A DNA stretch of 64,000 bases. It comes from Gillisia sp. Hel_I_86. Lineage in GTDB: Bacteria > Bacteroidota > Bacteroidia > Flavobacteriales > Flavobacteriaceae. The notes under the pieces were generated by a model. It saw only the letters and a list, made by a program, of their open reading frames with translations. It was not told where the DNA came from and made no database searches. The translations under genes and the position numbers were made by a program. Shown one piece after another: positions 27,912-36,319 of the stretch (positions are counted from its first letter, which is position 1; the number at the start of each line of letters is the position of its first letter). The stretch is taken from positions 2,356,001 to 2,420,000 of the forward strand of contig NZ_VISE01000001.1 of the NCBI RefSeq assembly GCF_007827275.1, in the 5' to 3' direction.

Positions 27912-28880
27912 ATGAAAAATAATATAAAAACGCGCTTTGCTTCTGCCTTCGAGGAAGATGTTTACAATGGCCTAACCAGTTGTCCCAAGCATTTGTCATC
28001 TAAATATTTTTATGATAAAAAAGGGGATAAACTGTTTAAGGATATTATGGATTTGCCTGAATATTATCTCACCAACTGCGAGTACAATATTTTAAAGGAC
28101 AATATCCAAGAGATTGCAGATGTTTTTTGGGGCACCAATGGTTTCGATCTCATTGAGTTGGGCGCGGGAGATGGAAAAAAGACAAAGTTATTGTTGAGGT
28201 ATTTAAGCGAAAACCGCATAGATTTTGATTATTTGCCTGTGGATATCAGTCAGAATGCATTGGATGAATTGCAGGAATCTCTCAAAAAAGAGTTGCCTAC
28301 AGTTTCTGTGAAGCTGCAACAAGGCACTTATTTTGATACCTTGGCGCGCTTATCTGATTATAACTCCAGAAAAAAAGTGATCTTGGTGCTTGGATCCAAT
28401 ATTGGAAACCTGCTACATAAAGATGCTATAGATTTTCTGATACAAATTCACGAAGCAATGAGCCCGGATGATATGCTTTTTATGGGCTTCGACCAGAAGA
28501 AGGATCCGCAAATCATTTTAGATGCATACAACGATTCAACTGGGGTGACAGCGGCTTTCAATAAAAATTTATTGGAAAGGATCAATACAGAATTGGGAGG
28601 TAATTTTAATTTGGACTCCTTTGGTCACTGGGAAACCTATAACCCTGAAACCGGAACAGCAAAAAGCTTTTTGATAAGTAGCCAAAAACAAACGGTAACT
28701 ATCAAAGATTTAGAGCTTAAGGTGGAATTTGAAGCTTGGGAGAGCATACATACCGAAATCTCCCAGAAATACGACGATATGATCGTGGAGTGGCTTGCAA
28801 ACCAAGCAGATCTTAAGGTTACTGATTCTTTTACAGATGAAAAGGATTATTACAAGAATTACATCTTCAGAAAAAAGTAG
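27912..28880 (+). CDS. egtD: L-histidine N-alpha-methyltransferase EgtD
   Basis: A 322-residue SAM-dependent methyltransferase that trimethylates histidine to hercynine, the first step of ergothioneine synthesis. Motif I is DLIELGAGDGKKTKLLL (about residues 75-91), and FDYLPVDISQNALDEL and VLVLGSNIGNL-like VILVLGSNIGNLLHKDA are the family's SAM and substrate segments. MGFDQKKDP and YNDSTGVTAAFNKNLLERIN are also EgtD-typical. It is co-transcribed with egtB. Family B repeat copy E begins 11 bp after its stop. Confidence 0.93.
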   Translation: MKNNIKTRFASAFEEDVYNGLTSCPKHLSSKYFYDKKGDKLFKDIMDLPEYYLTNCEYNILKDNIQEIADVFWGTNGFDLIELGAGDGKKTKLLLRYLSENRIDFDYLPVDISQNALDELQESLKKELPTVSVKLQQGTYFDTLARLSDYNSRKKVILVLGSNIGNLLHKDAIDFLIQIHEAMSPDDMLFMGFDQKKDPQIILDAYNDSTGVTAAFNKNLLERINTELGGNFNLDSFGHWETYNPETGTAKSFLISSQKQTVTIKDLELKVEFEAWESIHTEISQKYDDMIVEWLANQADLKVTDSFTDEKDYYKNYIFRKK

Positions 28881-28891
28881 ATTTCTGAAAT

Positions 28892-29130
28892 TGTATATCC
28901 ATAAAGTATCATAAAATAATAAATAACAGTTCATTCTGAGCTTGTTTCAGAATCTTATAACACTAAGAATCAATACGGTAAATAGAGACCCTGAAACACG
29001 TTCAGGGTGACGATGCGGAATTGTCGTCAGCTGAACTGTGAGTTCTGGGGAGACCCTGAAATAATCCCGAAAGCCTTCGGGACAGGGTGACGAGATAATC
29101 CGAAGCATTTCAGGACATAGGACGGATATA
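28892..29130 (+). repeat. MITE-like repeat family B, copy E (extended, two hairpin units)
   Basis: It starts GTATATCCATAAAGTATC and ends GGACGGATATA, i.e. imperfect terminal inverted repeats. Inside are three hairpins: ATTCTGA...TCAGAAT (28932-28954), CCCTGAAACACGTTCAGGG and CCCTGAAATAATCCCGAAAG...CGGGACAGGG. It fills the gap between egtD and the DUF427 gene. Confidence 0.7.
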
Positions 29131-29155
29131 TTAATAAAAAATAAAATTATTGGAT

Positions 29156-29437
29156 ATGAAAGCTATTTGGAACAACACAATAATCGCAGAAAGTAAGGAT
29201 ACAAAAGTGGTGGAAAGCAACCATTATTTTCCACAAGAATCCATAAAGTCTGAATATTTTAAACCGAGCGACACCACTTCCAGATGTCCTTGGAAAGGGG
29301 AGGCCTCATATTACAATGTGGAAGTCGATGGAAAAACCAATAAAGACGCTGCATGGTACTATCCGCAAGCCAGTCATGCTGCAAAACCAATTGAAAATTA
29401 TGTAGCTTTTTGGAAAGAGATCAAGGTGACCGAATAA
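29156..29437 (+). CDS. DUF427 domain protein
   Basis: A 93-residue single-domain protein. The family features are MKAIWNNTIIAES, VVESNHYFPQESI, SRCPWKGEASYYNV and AAWYYPQASHAAKPIENYVAFW. The ATG at 29156 is preferred over the in-frame TTG at 29150. No enzymatic activity is firmly assigned to DUF427, which has a small beta fold with a conserved CPWKG segment. It follows the ergothioneine genes after a repeat, and its stop abuts the stop of the convergent PLP enzyme. Confidence 0.9.
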   Translation: MKAIWNNTIIAESKDTKVVESNHYFPQESIKSEYFKPSDTTSRCPWKGEASYYNVEVDGKTNKDAAWYYPQASHAAKPIENYVAFWKEIKVTE

Positions 29438-30532
29438 CTACTTTTTAAAATATTCTTTTAGGACTTTTACCAAAAGATCGATTTCTTCTTCGGTATTAAA
29501 ATAGTGGAAACTTACACGAACGCCAGAATCTTTTAAGGAGCATATAATATTTTTACCGTTCAAGAACTGAAAGAGTTCTGCATCCCCGCCAATATTAAAA
29601 ATGGAAGAATGCTGAACTCTTTTTACTACCATTTTCTCTAGCAGTCCAAGTTTTTCAAATTCTTCTTTAGCTTTCTTGGATAATAGTTTGATTCGTTCTT
29701 CAATAAGATCTATTCCAACCGAATTTATATATTTTATAGCGGCCATTAGGCTTCCAAAATTCAAAGTATCCTGATGGCCAGGTTCAAACTTTCCAAGAAA
29801 ATTCCCTTCATGAGCTTTGTATTTGCCCTGTAAGGAGTTAAAACCGCAACTTTTCGGGTCTATTTTTTTGGGAACGTCTTCTTGAAACAACATTACGGCA
29901 TTGCCATAACCTGCATTCATCCATTTGTAACAACTGGCAATGACGACATCTAATTTTGATGCATCAAAATCGAATTTTTCGGTGCCTATAAACTGAGTGC
30001 CATCTGCAACGAAAAGTGTTTCAGGGAATTTCTCCTTCATTTCCTTCAGAAAAGCAGGGGTTAATTTTATTCCGTTTTCATATTGAACAATGCTGAAGCA
30101 AAATAAGTCTGGTCTATTTTCTGAAAGTGCTTTTTTAATGTTTTGTTCTAAATCCTCATCGATCTGAGCATAGCAAACTTCAAACTCCCGGGAGTTCACC
30201 GCCCAAAAAATAGAAGGATAATCCTCTTTCAGTAATAATATTTTACTTGCTTTATCTATGCCTTCCAAAAGCGTGTTGAATCCGCTGGAAAAATTGTGGA
30301 TCAGGCCAACTCTATTAGGTGAGCAGTTGAAAAAATCTCCCACTGTTTCACGAACTTCTTCCAAAACCTTTCCATGCTGATCCCTAAACATACTACCTGA
30401 AATAAGCAGGTCCAAATCGTGATCTTGGCGATATTCAAACACCTTTTCAGATAATAACCCGCAGGAAGCATTGTTCAAATAAGTATATTGGCGTAGGACA
30501 GGAAAGACTTTTCTTAAATTCTTCATAAGCAT
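29438..30532 (-). CDS. Class V aminotransferase-fold PLP enzyme
   Basis: A 364-residue PLP enzyme of fold type I. The PLP lysine lies in VVIASCYKWMNAGYGNA, the cofactor-binding Asp in TLFVADGTQFIG, and an N-terminal YTYLNNASCG is typical of class V (cysteine desulfurase/kynureninase-like) proteins. There is no loop with an active-site Cys as in IscS/SufS. Actual chemistry is unknown: C-S lyase, desulfurase-like or aminotransferase activity are all possible. It sits convergently beside egtB-egtD, and mycobacterial EgtE belongs to the same superfamily. ATG at 30532 or 30526 are both possible starts. Confidence 0.8.
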   Translation of the reverse strand: MLMKNLRKVFPVLRQYTYLNNASCGLLSEKVFEYRQDHDLDLLISGSMFRDQHGKVLEEVRETVGDFFNCSPNRVGLIHNFSSGFNTLLEGIDKASKILLLKEDYPSIFWAVNSREFEVCYAQIDEDLEQNIKKALSENRPDLFCFSIVQYENGIKLTPAFLKEMKEKFPETLFVADGTQFIGTEKFDFDASKLDVVIASCYKWMNAGYGNAVMLFQEDVPKKIDPKSCGFNSLQGKYKAHEGNFLGKFEPGHQDTLNFGSLMAAIKYINSVGIDLIEERIKLLSKKAKEEFEKLGLLEKMVVKRVQHSSIFNIGGDAELFQFLNGKNIICSLKDSGVRVSFHYFNTEEEIDLLVKVLKEYFKK

Positions 30533-30556
30533 TTTAACAATAGACCAAAAAATCTG

Positions 30557-30564
30557 TAAATTTG
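30557..30564 (+). promoter_or_regulatory. TAAATTTG -7-type box before the 2TM-domain gene
   Basis: It matches TANNTTTG, 25 bp before the ATG at 30589. This argues that the upstream in-frame TTG at 30562 is not the translation start. No clear TTG -33 element was seen. Confidence 0.35.
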
Positions 30565-30588
30565 GTAGACACTAAAGTACTTTTTATT

Positions 30589-31047
30589 ATGTTTTCTAAA
30601 AAGAAAAATACTTCTAAACTAGACTCAGACCAACGCCAGTTATATGAAAATGCCCGCGCAAGGGCCCTTCAGAAGAAAAGATTGTTTCAGCATTTTGTGA
30701 TTTTTTTAGTGGGTGCTGTATTGCTGATCGTTCTAAATGTGGTGATTGGATACCAAGAAGATTTCATGCCATTGGGCTACAATTGGTTTGTTTGGGCAAT
30801 TTTGGCCTGGTCTTTTTTCTTCCTTATACATGTTATTAATGTGTGGGTAACCAACAGTTTTATGGGGAAAGAATGGGAGCAAAAGCAATTGGAAAAATTA
30901 GTTGCAAGACAAAAGGAGCGTATTGCAGAACTCCAACAGCAAGTAGATCATGATTACCCGCTATCAAAGGATTCGGGAAATAATATTGTTATTGATAAAA
31001 CAGAGCCTAGAGTTATAGATCCAAATACACCAGATAAAAACTATTAG
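30589..31047 (+). CDS. 2TM domain-containing membrane protein
   Basis: A 152-residue protein with a charged N-terminus (YENARARALQKKRLFQHFVIF) followed by two membrane helices (about residues 37-57 and 70-90) and a cytoplasmic, probably coiled-coil, tail (KEWEQKQLEKLVARQKERIAELQQQ). This is the 2TM domain of Bacteroidota, in other proteins found attached to histidine kinases. Function is unknown. The gene is 4 bp upstream of folA and surely in one transcript with it. The start at 30589 fits the promoter-like box upstream. Confidence 0.85.
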   Translation: MFSKKKNTSKLDSDQRQLYENARARALQKKRLFQHFVIFLVGAVLLIVLNVVIGYQEDFMPLGYNWFVWAILAWSFFFLIHVINVWVTNSFMGKEWEQKQLEKLVARQKERIAELQQQVDHDYPLSKDSGNNIVIDKTEPRVIDPNTPDKNY

Positions 31048-31051
31048 AACG

Positions 31052-31534
31052 ATGCTAACAATTATTGCAGCTGCAGGAGAAAATAATGAATTAGGAAAGG
31101 ATCGTGGCTTGGTGTGGCATTTGCCAGATGACTTTAAGCGATTTAAAAAACTCACAACAGGGCATCATATAATAATGGGTCGAAAAACTTTCGATACGTT
31201 TCCACAACCATTGCCAGATAGAACCCATGTGGTAATTACCAGAAAGGATAACTTAAAAAAAGAGGGAATTGTAACCGTGCATTCTTTGGAGCGTGCCATA
31301 GATTTTAGCAAGGGAGATCCCCAGCCCTTTATTATTGGAGGAGGTGAAATATATAAAATGGCGATGGATGTGGTAGATAAAATTGAACTTACCAGAGTGC
31401 ACGGCACTTTTAAGGCAGATACTTTTTTCCCGGAGATCGATGAAAAGATATGGGTTTTGGAAAAGGAAGAATTTCACAAAAAAGACGAAAAACATAAATA
31501 TGCGTTTACTTACTTGACATATGTTCGTCGCTAG
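31052..31534 (+). CDS. folA: Dihydrofolate reductase
   Basis: A 160-residue NADPH-dependent enzyme that regenerates tetrahydrofolate after thymidylate synthesis. Family motifs are IIAAAGENNELGKDRGLVWHLPDDFKRFK (substrate site with Trp and the Asp after LP), HHIIMGRKTFDT (NADPH site), PLPDRTHVVITRK and IIGGGEIYKMAM. Length is standard. It pairs functionally with thyA at 25268. Confidence 0.95.
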   Translation: MLTIIAAAGENNELGKDRGLVWHLPDDFKRFKKLTTGHHIIMGRKTFDTFPQPLPDRTHVVITRKDNLKKEGIVTVHSLERAIDFSKGDPQPFIIGGGEIYKMAMDVVDKIELTRVHGTFKADTFFPEIDEKIWVLEKEEFHKKDEKHKYAFTYLTYVRR

Positions 31535-31659
31535 ATGTTTATAGAATTCCTCCTTATATTCTAAGCTTCACGCCATTAAATAAGTGCTTTTATTTTATTC
31601 TGAAATAATTGTGATTCTCTAAATTGTTTTTACAATTCTTAACAAAACTGGTCTAAGAA

Positions 31660-31688
31660 TTGGCTTTTCCTTAGTTCTATAACTTTTG
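31660..31688 (+). promoter_or_regulatory. Putative TTG-N17-TAACTTTT promoter of the flavin-binding stress protein
   Basis: TTG at 31660-31662 and TAACTTTT at 31680-31687 are spaced by 17 bp, matching the Bacteroidota consensus in all but the last base. The ATG at 31717 lies about 30 bp downstream. Confidence 0.4.
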
Positions 31689-31716
31689 TTTGATTGGTAT
31701 CTTGCAAATAAAAAAT

Positions 31717-32217
31717 ATGAGCACAGAAAACTTAGACAACACGGAAGCCTTAAAAAAAATGAGAAAATTGGTAGATGATATCGATTTTTGCATGATGCTA
31801 ACAGATCTGGATACTAAACCAATTAGTGCCATTCCCATGTCTACCAAGAAAGTGGATGAAGCTGGTAACATTTGGTTTTTGAGCGGAAAAAATAGCGCGC
31901 ATAACGCTAATATTTCCAAAGATTCAAAAACACAACTTTTGTACAGCGATAACTCAGATATGGAGTTTATCAGCATTTATGGTTCAGCTACCATTCACTC
32001 AGATAAAAATATTATCCATGAACTATACAGTAAGAGCGATGATGCGTGGTTCGATGATAAAAATGATCCAAATATTACCGCAATAAAGTTTGTGCCTTCT
32101 GAAGCATATTATTGGGACACAAAACAAAACAAATACATTGCCCTATTAAAAATGGGAATGGCAACCCTTACCGGAGATAAAGCAGATGTTGGTGAAAAAG
32201 GAAAATTGAGCCTTTAA
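31717..32217 (+). CDS. Pyridoxamine 5'-phosphate oxidase-like (general stress protein 26) flavin-binding protein
   Basis: A 166-residue split-barrel protein. DIDFCMMLTDLDTKPISAIPMSTKKVDEAGNIWFLSGKNS is the characteristic beta-barrel opening, and the rest (YSDNSDMEFISIYGSATI, FVPSEAYYWDTKQNK) matches the GSP26 subgroup of PNPOx-like proteins, which bind FMN or F420-type cofactors. It is likely a stress-related oxidoreductase; the substrate is unknown. The start at 31717 follows from the promoter position and from homology of the N-terminus; the TTG at 31690 is unlikely. Confidence 0.88.
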   Translation: MSTENLDNTEALKKMRKLVDDIDFCMMLTDLDTKPISAIPMSTKKVDEAGNIWFLSGKNSAHNANISKDSKTQLLYSDNSDMEFISIYGSATIHSDKNIIHELYSKSDDAWFDDKNDPNITAIKFVPSEAYYWDTKQNKYIALLKMGMATLTGDKADVGEKGKLSL

Positions 32218-32232
32218 TTCAAGAAATTATTT

Positions 32233-32392
32233 TCGTTTGTCCGTAAAGTATCCTAAACTGAAAAATGACGTCATTCTGTCCCGACCGTTCGGGAGTATCA
32301 GAATCTCATTTCAATGTACATCAATGCAATATGGAGACCCTGAAATAAATTCAGGGTGACGAAAGAACTATTAGGACAAAAAACGGATATAC
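32233..32392 (+). repeat. MITE-like repeat family B, copy C
   Basis: It begins TTTGTCCGTAAAGTATCC and ends AAAACGGATATAC. It contains the palindrome CCCGACCGTTCGGG and the hairpin GACCCTGAAATAAATTCAGGGT. It is nearly identical to the copy at 60592, about 28 kb away. Confidence 0.85.
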
Positions 32393-32406
32393 AAAATCAT
32401 TTTAAT

Positions 32407-32445
32407 AAAAGACCTCTAACTTTAAGTTATGAGGTCTTTTTTTTT
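32407..32445 (+). terminator. Intrinsic terminator before fabD
   Basis: The stem AAAGACCTC/GAGGTCTTT, extended by TAAC/GTTA around a small loop, is followed by nine T. It ends transcripts coming from the stress-protein gene. Confidence 0.8.
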
Positions 32446-32476
32446 ATTTCTATTTTAGCCCTACTAAATTGAAAAT

Positions 32477-33358
32477 ATGAAAGCATATATATTTCCCGGT
32501 CAGGGAGCACAGTTTTCCGGAATGGGTCTGGATCTTTATGAGAAATATCCAGAAGCTCAAGCACTCTTTGAAAGAGCCAACAAAATATTGGATTTTTCGA
32601 TTACAGATGTAATGTTTCAAGGATCTGCCGAAGATCTTAAGCAAACCAAAGTGACACAACCCGCCATATTTTTACATTCGGTGATTATGAGCAAGATAAT
32701 GGGAGAGGCGTTTAAGCCAGATATGGTGGCAGGACATTCCCTTGGTGAAATATCTGCTTTAGTGGCAAATAACACATTGGAATTTGAAGATGCATTAAAA
32801 TTAGTGTACAAACGTGCCTTAGCTATGCAAGAAGCTTGTGAATTGGAGCCTTCTACTATGGCAGCCGTATTGGGAATGGATGATGAGTTGGTAGAAGCAA
32901 TATGTGCAGAGATTGAAGGAACAGTAGTCGCCGCAAATTACAATTGTCCAGGACAATTGGTGATTTCTGGCGATCTGGCAGCTGTAGAAAAAGCATGTGA
33001 AGTTTTAAAAGAAAGAGGGGCAAAGCGCGCACTAATGCTTCCTGTAGGCGGAGCTTTTCACTCTCCATTGATGGAGCCTGCTAGAAAACAATTGGCAGAG
33101 GCGATTGAGGCAACCACTTTTAGTACTCCAATCTGTCCAATTTATCAGAACGTAAGTACGTTTGCGGTAACAGATCCAGAGGAGATCAAAAAGAATTTGG
33201 TATTTCAATTAACAGCACCAGTAAAATGGACGCATTCGGTTAAAAATATGATTGCCGATGGCGCAACAGAATTTATTGAAGTTGGTCCCGGTAAAGTCTT
33301 ACAAGGATTGGTGAAGAAAATAGATAGAAGTGTCAACACGAGTTCTGCGGAAGTATAA
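32477..33358 (+). CDS. fabD: Malonyl-CoA:ACP transacylase
   Basis: A 293-residue enzyme that loads malonyl groups onto acyl carrier protein for fatty-acid synthesis. It starts with the diagnostic AYIFPGQGAQFSGMG. The nucleophile is S88 in GHSLGE, with the oxyanion Gln in PGQG, the catalytic His in GAFHSPLM and the Arg in YKRALAMQE. It stands alone here, away from other fab genes. The 144-bp duplicated unit begins right at its stop. Confidence 0.95.
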   Translation: MKAYIFPGQGAQFSGMGLDLYEKYPEAQALFERANKILDFSITDVMFQGSAEDLKQTKVTQPAIFLHSVIMSKIMGEAFKPDMVAGHSLGEISALVANNTLEFEDALKLVYKRALAMQEACELEPSTMAAVLGMDDELVEAICAEIEGTVVAANYNCPGQLVISGDLAAVEKACEVLKERGAKRALMLPVGGAFHSPLMEPARKQLAEAIEATTFSTPICPIYQNVSTFAVTDPEEIKKNLVFQLTAPVKWTHSVKNMIADGATEFIEVGPGKVLQGLVKKIDRSVNTSSAEV

Positions 33359-33502
33359 TACTTTTTTTTATATGTCATCCCGACAAAAGGTTGGATCTCT
33401 TTTATAGAAATAATGCTTCATTGAGATTCTTCACTACGCTACGCTGCGTTCAGAATGACACTTTCCATCCTTTTTCATTCCGACGATGGAGGAATCTCCT
33501 TT
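33359..33502 (+). repeat. 144-bp duplicated unit, first copy
   Basis: It starts at TACTTTTTTTTATATGTC and runs to GAGGAATCTCCTTT. It recurs at 33654-33797 with only a handful of mismatches. The unit contains CATTCCGACGATGGAGGAATCTCC and short inverted repeats. It overlaps the stop region of fabD. Confidence 0.85.
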
Positions 33503-33653
33503 AGACTGACTTCCTGATATTCTTCACTTCGCTTCGCTGCGTTCAGAATGACATTTCCCGGCTTTGTCCCTTCGAGCCCTTCGGCTGCACTCAGAATAAA
33601 ATAAAGTCGGGAAGTACTTCCTTTCATTCAGGAACATGCCACGAATACACGAA
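33503..33653. other. Spacer with related hairpin sequences
   Basis: It contains another TTCACTTCGCTTCGCTGCGTTCAGAATGACA-type segment (split here at 33522-33554) and the inverted repeat CCTTCGAGCCCTTCGG. No gene. It appears to be a degenerate third part of the same repeat cluster. Confidence 0.5.
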
Positions 33654-33797
33654 TACTTTTTTTTATATGTCATCCCGACAAAAGGTTGGATCTCTTTTAT
33701 AGAAATAATGCTCCATTGAAATTCTTCACTTCGCTACGCTGCATTCAGAATGACATTTTCCATCCTTTGTCATTCCGACGAAGGAGGAATCTCCTTT
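33654..33797 (+). repeat. 144-bp duplicated unit, second copy
   Basis: Displaced exactly 295 bp from the first copy. It ends 2 bp before the stop codon of the amidohydrolase gene on the other strand, so the unit fills the gap between the two convergent genes. Confidence 0.85.
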
Positions 33798-33798
33798 G

Positions 33799-35079
33799 TT
33801 AATTTTTATAAATTTTCCCTTCTTTCATTACAAATCTCACATCTTCTAGAGTTTTTATGTTTTTGGTTGGATCTTCTTTTACAGCAATAATATCTGCATA
33901 AAAACCTGTTGCTAGTTGTCCGGATTCGATTTCCATATTTAAAATTTTAGCCGGAGTGATAGTTGCACTTTGAATGGCTGCCATAGCTGGCATTCCTGCT
34001 TCAACCATAAATCCAAATTCCTTACCGTTTTGCCCGTGGGGATAAACTCCTGCATCTGTTCCAAAGGCGATACCTACACCTTTTTTATATGCTTTGCTAA
34101 AGGTGGCCTGAATTTTTGGCCCTATTTCCAAGGCTTTGGGCACAATGATTTCAGGATAGTAGCCTTTGATCTTTGCTTTTGCGCTCACTTCTTTTCCGGC
34201 TGTTATGGTAGGTACCAAATAGGCATCATATTCTTTCATAAGGTCCATTGTTTGCTCGCTCATTAAAGTTCCATGCTCTATGGTTTTTACCCCACCTTTC
34301 ACCGCGCGTTGCATTCCTTCGTCTCCATGGGCATGCGCTGCTACATGAAATCCATAGTCTTTTGCAGTTTCTGTAATAGCTTTTATTTCTTCAATAGAAA
34401 ATTGAGGATTGGAACTCGATTTAGCTACACTTAAAACTCCCCCGGTAGCAGTGATCTTAATAAGATCGGCTCCATTTTTATAACGTTGTCTTACTGCTTT
34501 TTTTGCGTCTTCTGGCCCATTTACAACTCCCTCTTTAGGACCTGGATCTCCCACTAAAATATGATTATACCCATTTGTAGGATCTGCATGGCCTCCTGTG
34601 GTTGCTAAAGATTTTCCTGCGGTAAATATTCTAGGACCAACGACTTTACCTTGATTTGTGGCATTTCGCAATGCTATATTCACACCGCTCCCGCCAAGGT
34701 CTCTCACAGTAGTAAATCCAGCCATGAGCGTTACTTTTGCAAAACTCAAGGAATTAAAGGCAAGATCTGCCTCATTTAAGGTAAATGGCTCTAAATAGGC
34801 ACCCGGATTGGATTCTCCCTCCATATGTACATGCATATCTGTTAAGCCAGGCAAAACAATCATTCCACGAAGGTCTATTAAACTATCACCTTCATTTTTA
34901 GGCTGAATATATCCATCTTCGACACTTTTAATTCGTTCTCCCGAAACAATAATAGTCTTTTCCGTTAGAATTTTTCCGTTTTTAGTGTCTACTATTTTTC
35001 CACTTTGGATATAGAGATCTTGGGCATTTACAGTTGAAGTGAGTACGATTCCGCAGATAATCGATAAGAGTTTTTTCAT
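33799..35079 (-). CDS. Secreted metal-dependent amidohydrolase (imidazolonepropionase/prolidase-like)
   Basis: A 426-residue protein with a signal peptide (MKKLLSIICGIVLTSTVNAQ). It is an amidohydrolase-superfamily TIM barrel: metal ligands HxH in LTDMHVHMEG, a candidate carboxylated Lys region (GADLIKITATGG), His in GFHVAAHAHGDEG and TIEHGTLM, and the Asp in FGTDAGVYPHG. This subgroup includes periplasmic Xaa-Pro dipeptidases and related peptidases; the substrate here is not known. A C-terminal beta segment (GFYADIIAVKEDPTKN) completes the fold. Confidence 0.9.
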   Translation of the reverse strand: MKKLLSIICGIVLTSTVNAQDLYIQSGKIVDTKNGKILTEKTIIVSGERIKSVEDGYIQPKNEGDSLIDLRGMIVLPGLTDMHVHMEGESNPGAYLEPFTLNEADLAFNSLSFAKVTLMAGFTTVRDLGGSGVNIALRNATNQGKVVGPRIFTAGKSLATTGGHADPTNGYNHILVGDPGPKEGVVNGPEDAKKAVRQRYKNGADLIKITATGGVLSVAKSSSNPQFSIEEIKAITETAKDYGFHVAAHAHGDEGMQRAVKGGVKTIEHGTLMSEQTMDLMKEYDAYLVPTITAGKEVSAKAKIKGYYPEIIVPKALEIGPKIQATFSKAYKKGVGIAFGTDAGVYPHGQNGKEFGFMVEAGMPAMAAIQSATITPAKILNMEIESGQLATGFYADIIAVKEDPTKNIKTLEDVRFVMKEGKIYKN

Positions 35080-35088
35080 AGAGTGATA

Positions 35089-36222
35089 TTAATTATTTAC
35101 AAATTCAATAATAGTTTTAGTGATATGATCTATCTGGTCGGTATCCAACTCGGTATGCATAGGCAAGGAGATCACTTCTTTTACCAATTGATTGGTAACG
35201 GGAAAATCCGTTTCGTTATATCTGGAGTCTTTATAGGCTTTTTGATTATGCAGCGGAATAGGATAATACACCCCACATGGAATATTGTTTTCGTTTAGGT
35301 GCTTTACCAAAGCATCTCTTTTCCCGTTAGTGATCTTTAAAGTGTATTGGTGAAACACATGGGCATCCCTATTTCCAGATCTTACAGGAATTTTAATGTA
35401 TTCTTGCCCTTTTAGAGCTTCATCATATTTAAAAGCAGCTGCTTTTCTAGCTTCATTATACATGTCTAATTTTGGCAACTTTGCGCGAAGCACTGCTGCC
35501 TGAAAGCTGTCCAACCTGGAATTCACACCCACCACATCATGATGATAGCGTTCATACATTCCATGATTTACCACTCCTCTTAGCGTATGAGCAAGAGCAT
35601 CATCGTTGGTAAAAATAGCCCCGCCATCCCCATAGCAACCAAGGTTTTTTGAAGGAAAAAACGAAGTAGAACCGGCATGTCCAATAGTTCCTGCTTTGTA
35701 TGTTTTTCCTTCTTTGGCATGGAAATCGGCGCCGATAGCTTGTGCATTATCCTCGATCACATATAAATTATGTGCTTTTGCAATTTCCATAATGGCATCC
35801 ATATTGGCGGTTTGGCCAAAAAGATGCACCGGAACAATGGCTTTGGTTTTTGGGGTAATTGCTTTTTTAATCGCCTCCGGATCTATGTTGAAGGTATCTG
35901 GATCTACATCTACCAAAACAGGTGTTAGTTGCAATAAGGCAATTACTTCTACAGTGGCAGCAAAGGTGAAATCTGCAGTAATTACTTCGTCCCCTGGCTT
36001 TAATCCCAATCCCATCATTGCTATTTGAAGGGCGTCTGTTCCATTTGCACATGGTATAACATGTTTCACACCGAGGTATTCTTCCAATTCTTTTTGAAAA
36101 TTTTGAACTTCGGGCCCATTTATAAATGCCGAAGTGTTCATTATTTCTTGAAGAGAGTTGTTAATTTGATCTTTTATGGAAGCGTATTGACCTTGAAGGT
36201 CAACCATTTGTATCTTTTTCAT
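35089..36222 (-). CDS. DegT/DnrJ/EryC1/StrS-family sugar aminotransferase
   Basis: A 377-residue PLP enzyme of the nucleotide-sugar aminotransferase family. The cofactor lysine is in STSFFPSKNLGCYGDGGA. The substrate and PLP segments CANGTDALQIAM, VITADFTFAATVE and VIEDNAQAIGADF are present. It probably makes an amino sugar for lipopolysaccharide or another surface glycan, which fits the Kdo transferase gene starting divergently about 100 bp away. The ATG at 36222 (MKKIQMVDLQGQYA) is preferred to the TTG at 36243. It may be co-transcribed with the amidohydrolase 9 bp downstream. Confidence 0.92.
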   Translation of the reverse strand: MKKIQMVDLQGQYASIKDQINNSLQEIMNTSAFINGPEVQNFQKELEEYLGVKHVIPCANGTDALQIAMMGLGLKPGDEVITADFTFAATVEVIALLQLTPVLVDVDPDTFNIDPEAIKKAITPKTKAIVPVHLFGQTANMDAIMEIAKAHNLYVIEDNAQAIGADFHAKEGKTYKAGTIGHAGSTSFFPSKNLGCYGDGGAIFTNDDALAHTLRGVVNHGMYERYHHDVVGVNSRLDSFQAAVLRAKLPKLDMYNEARKAAAFKYDEALKGQEYIKIPVRSGNRDAHVFHQYTLKITNGKRDALVKHLNENNIPCGVYYPIPLHNQKAYKDSRYNETDFPVTNQLVKEVISLPMHTELDTDQIDHITKTIIEFVNN

Positions 36223-36319
36223 GTATTTTTTATTGTAATCCAACGAAAATACAAAATATCGCTCCTACCACCAATGCTATTTTTAGGAAAGAGGTATTTT
36301 AGCAATCAAATAAAAAAGC

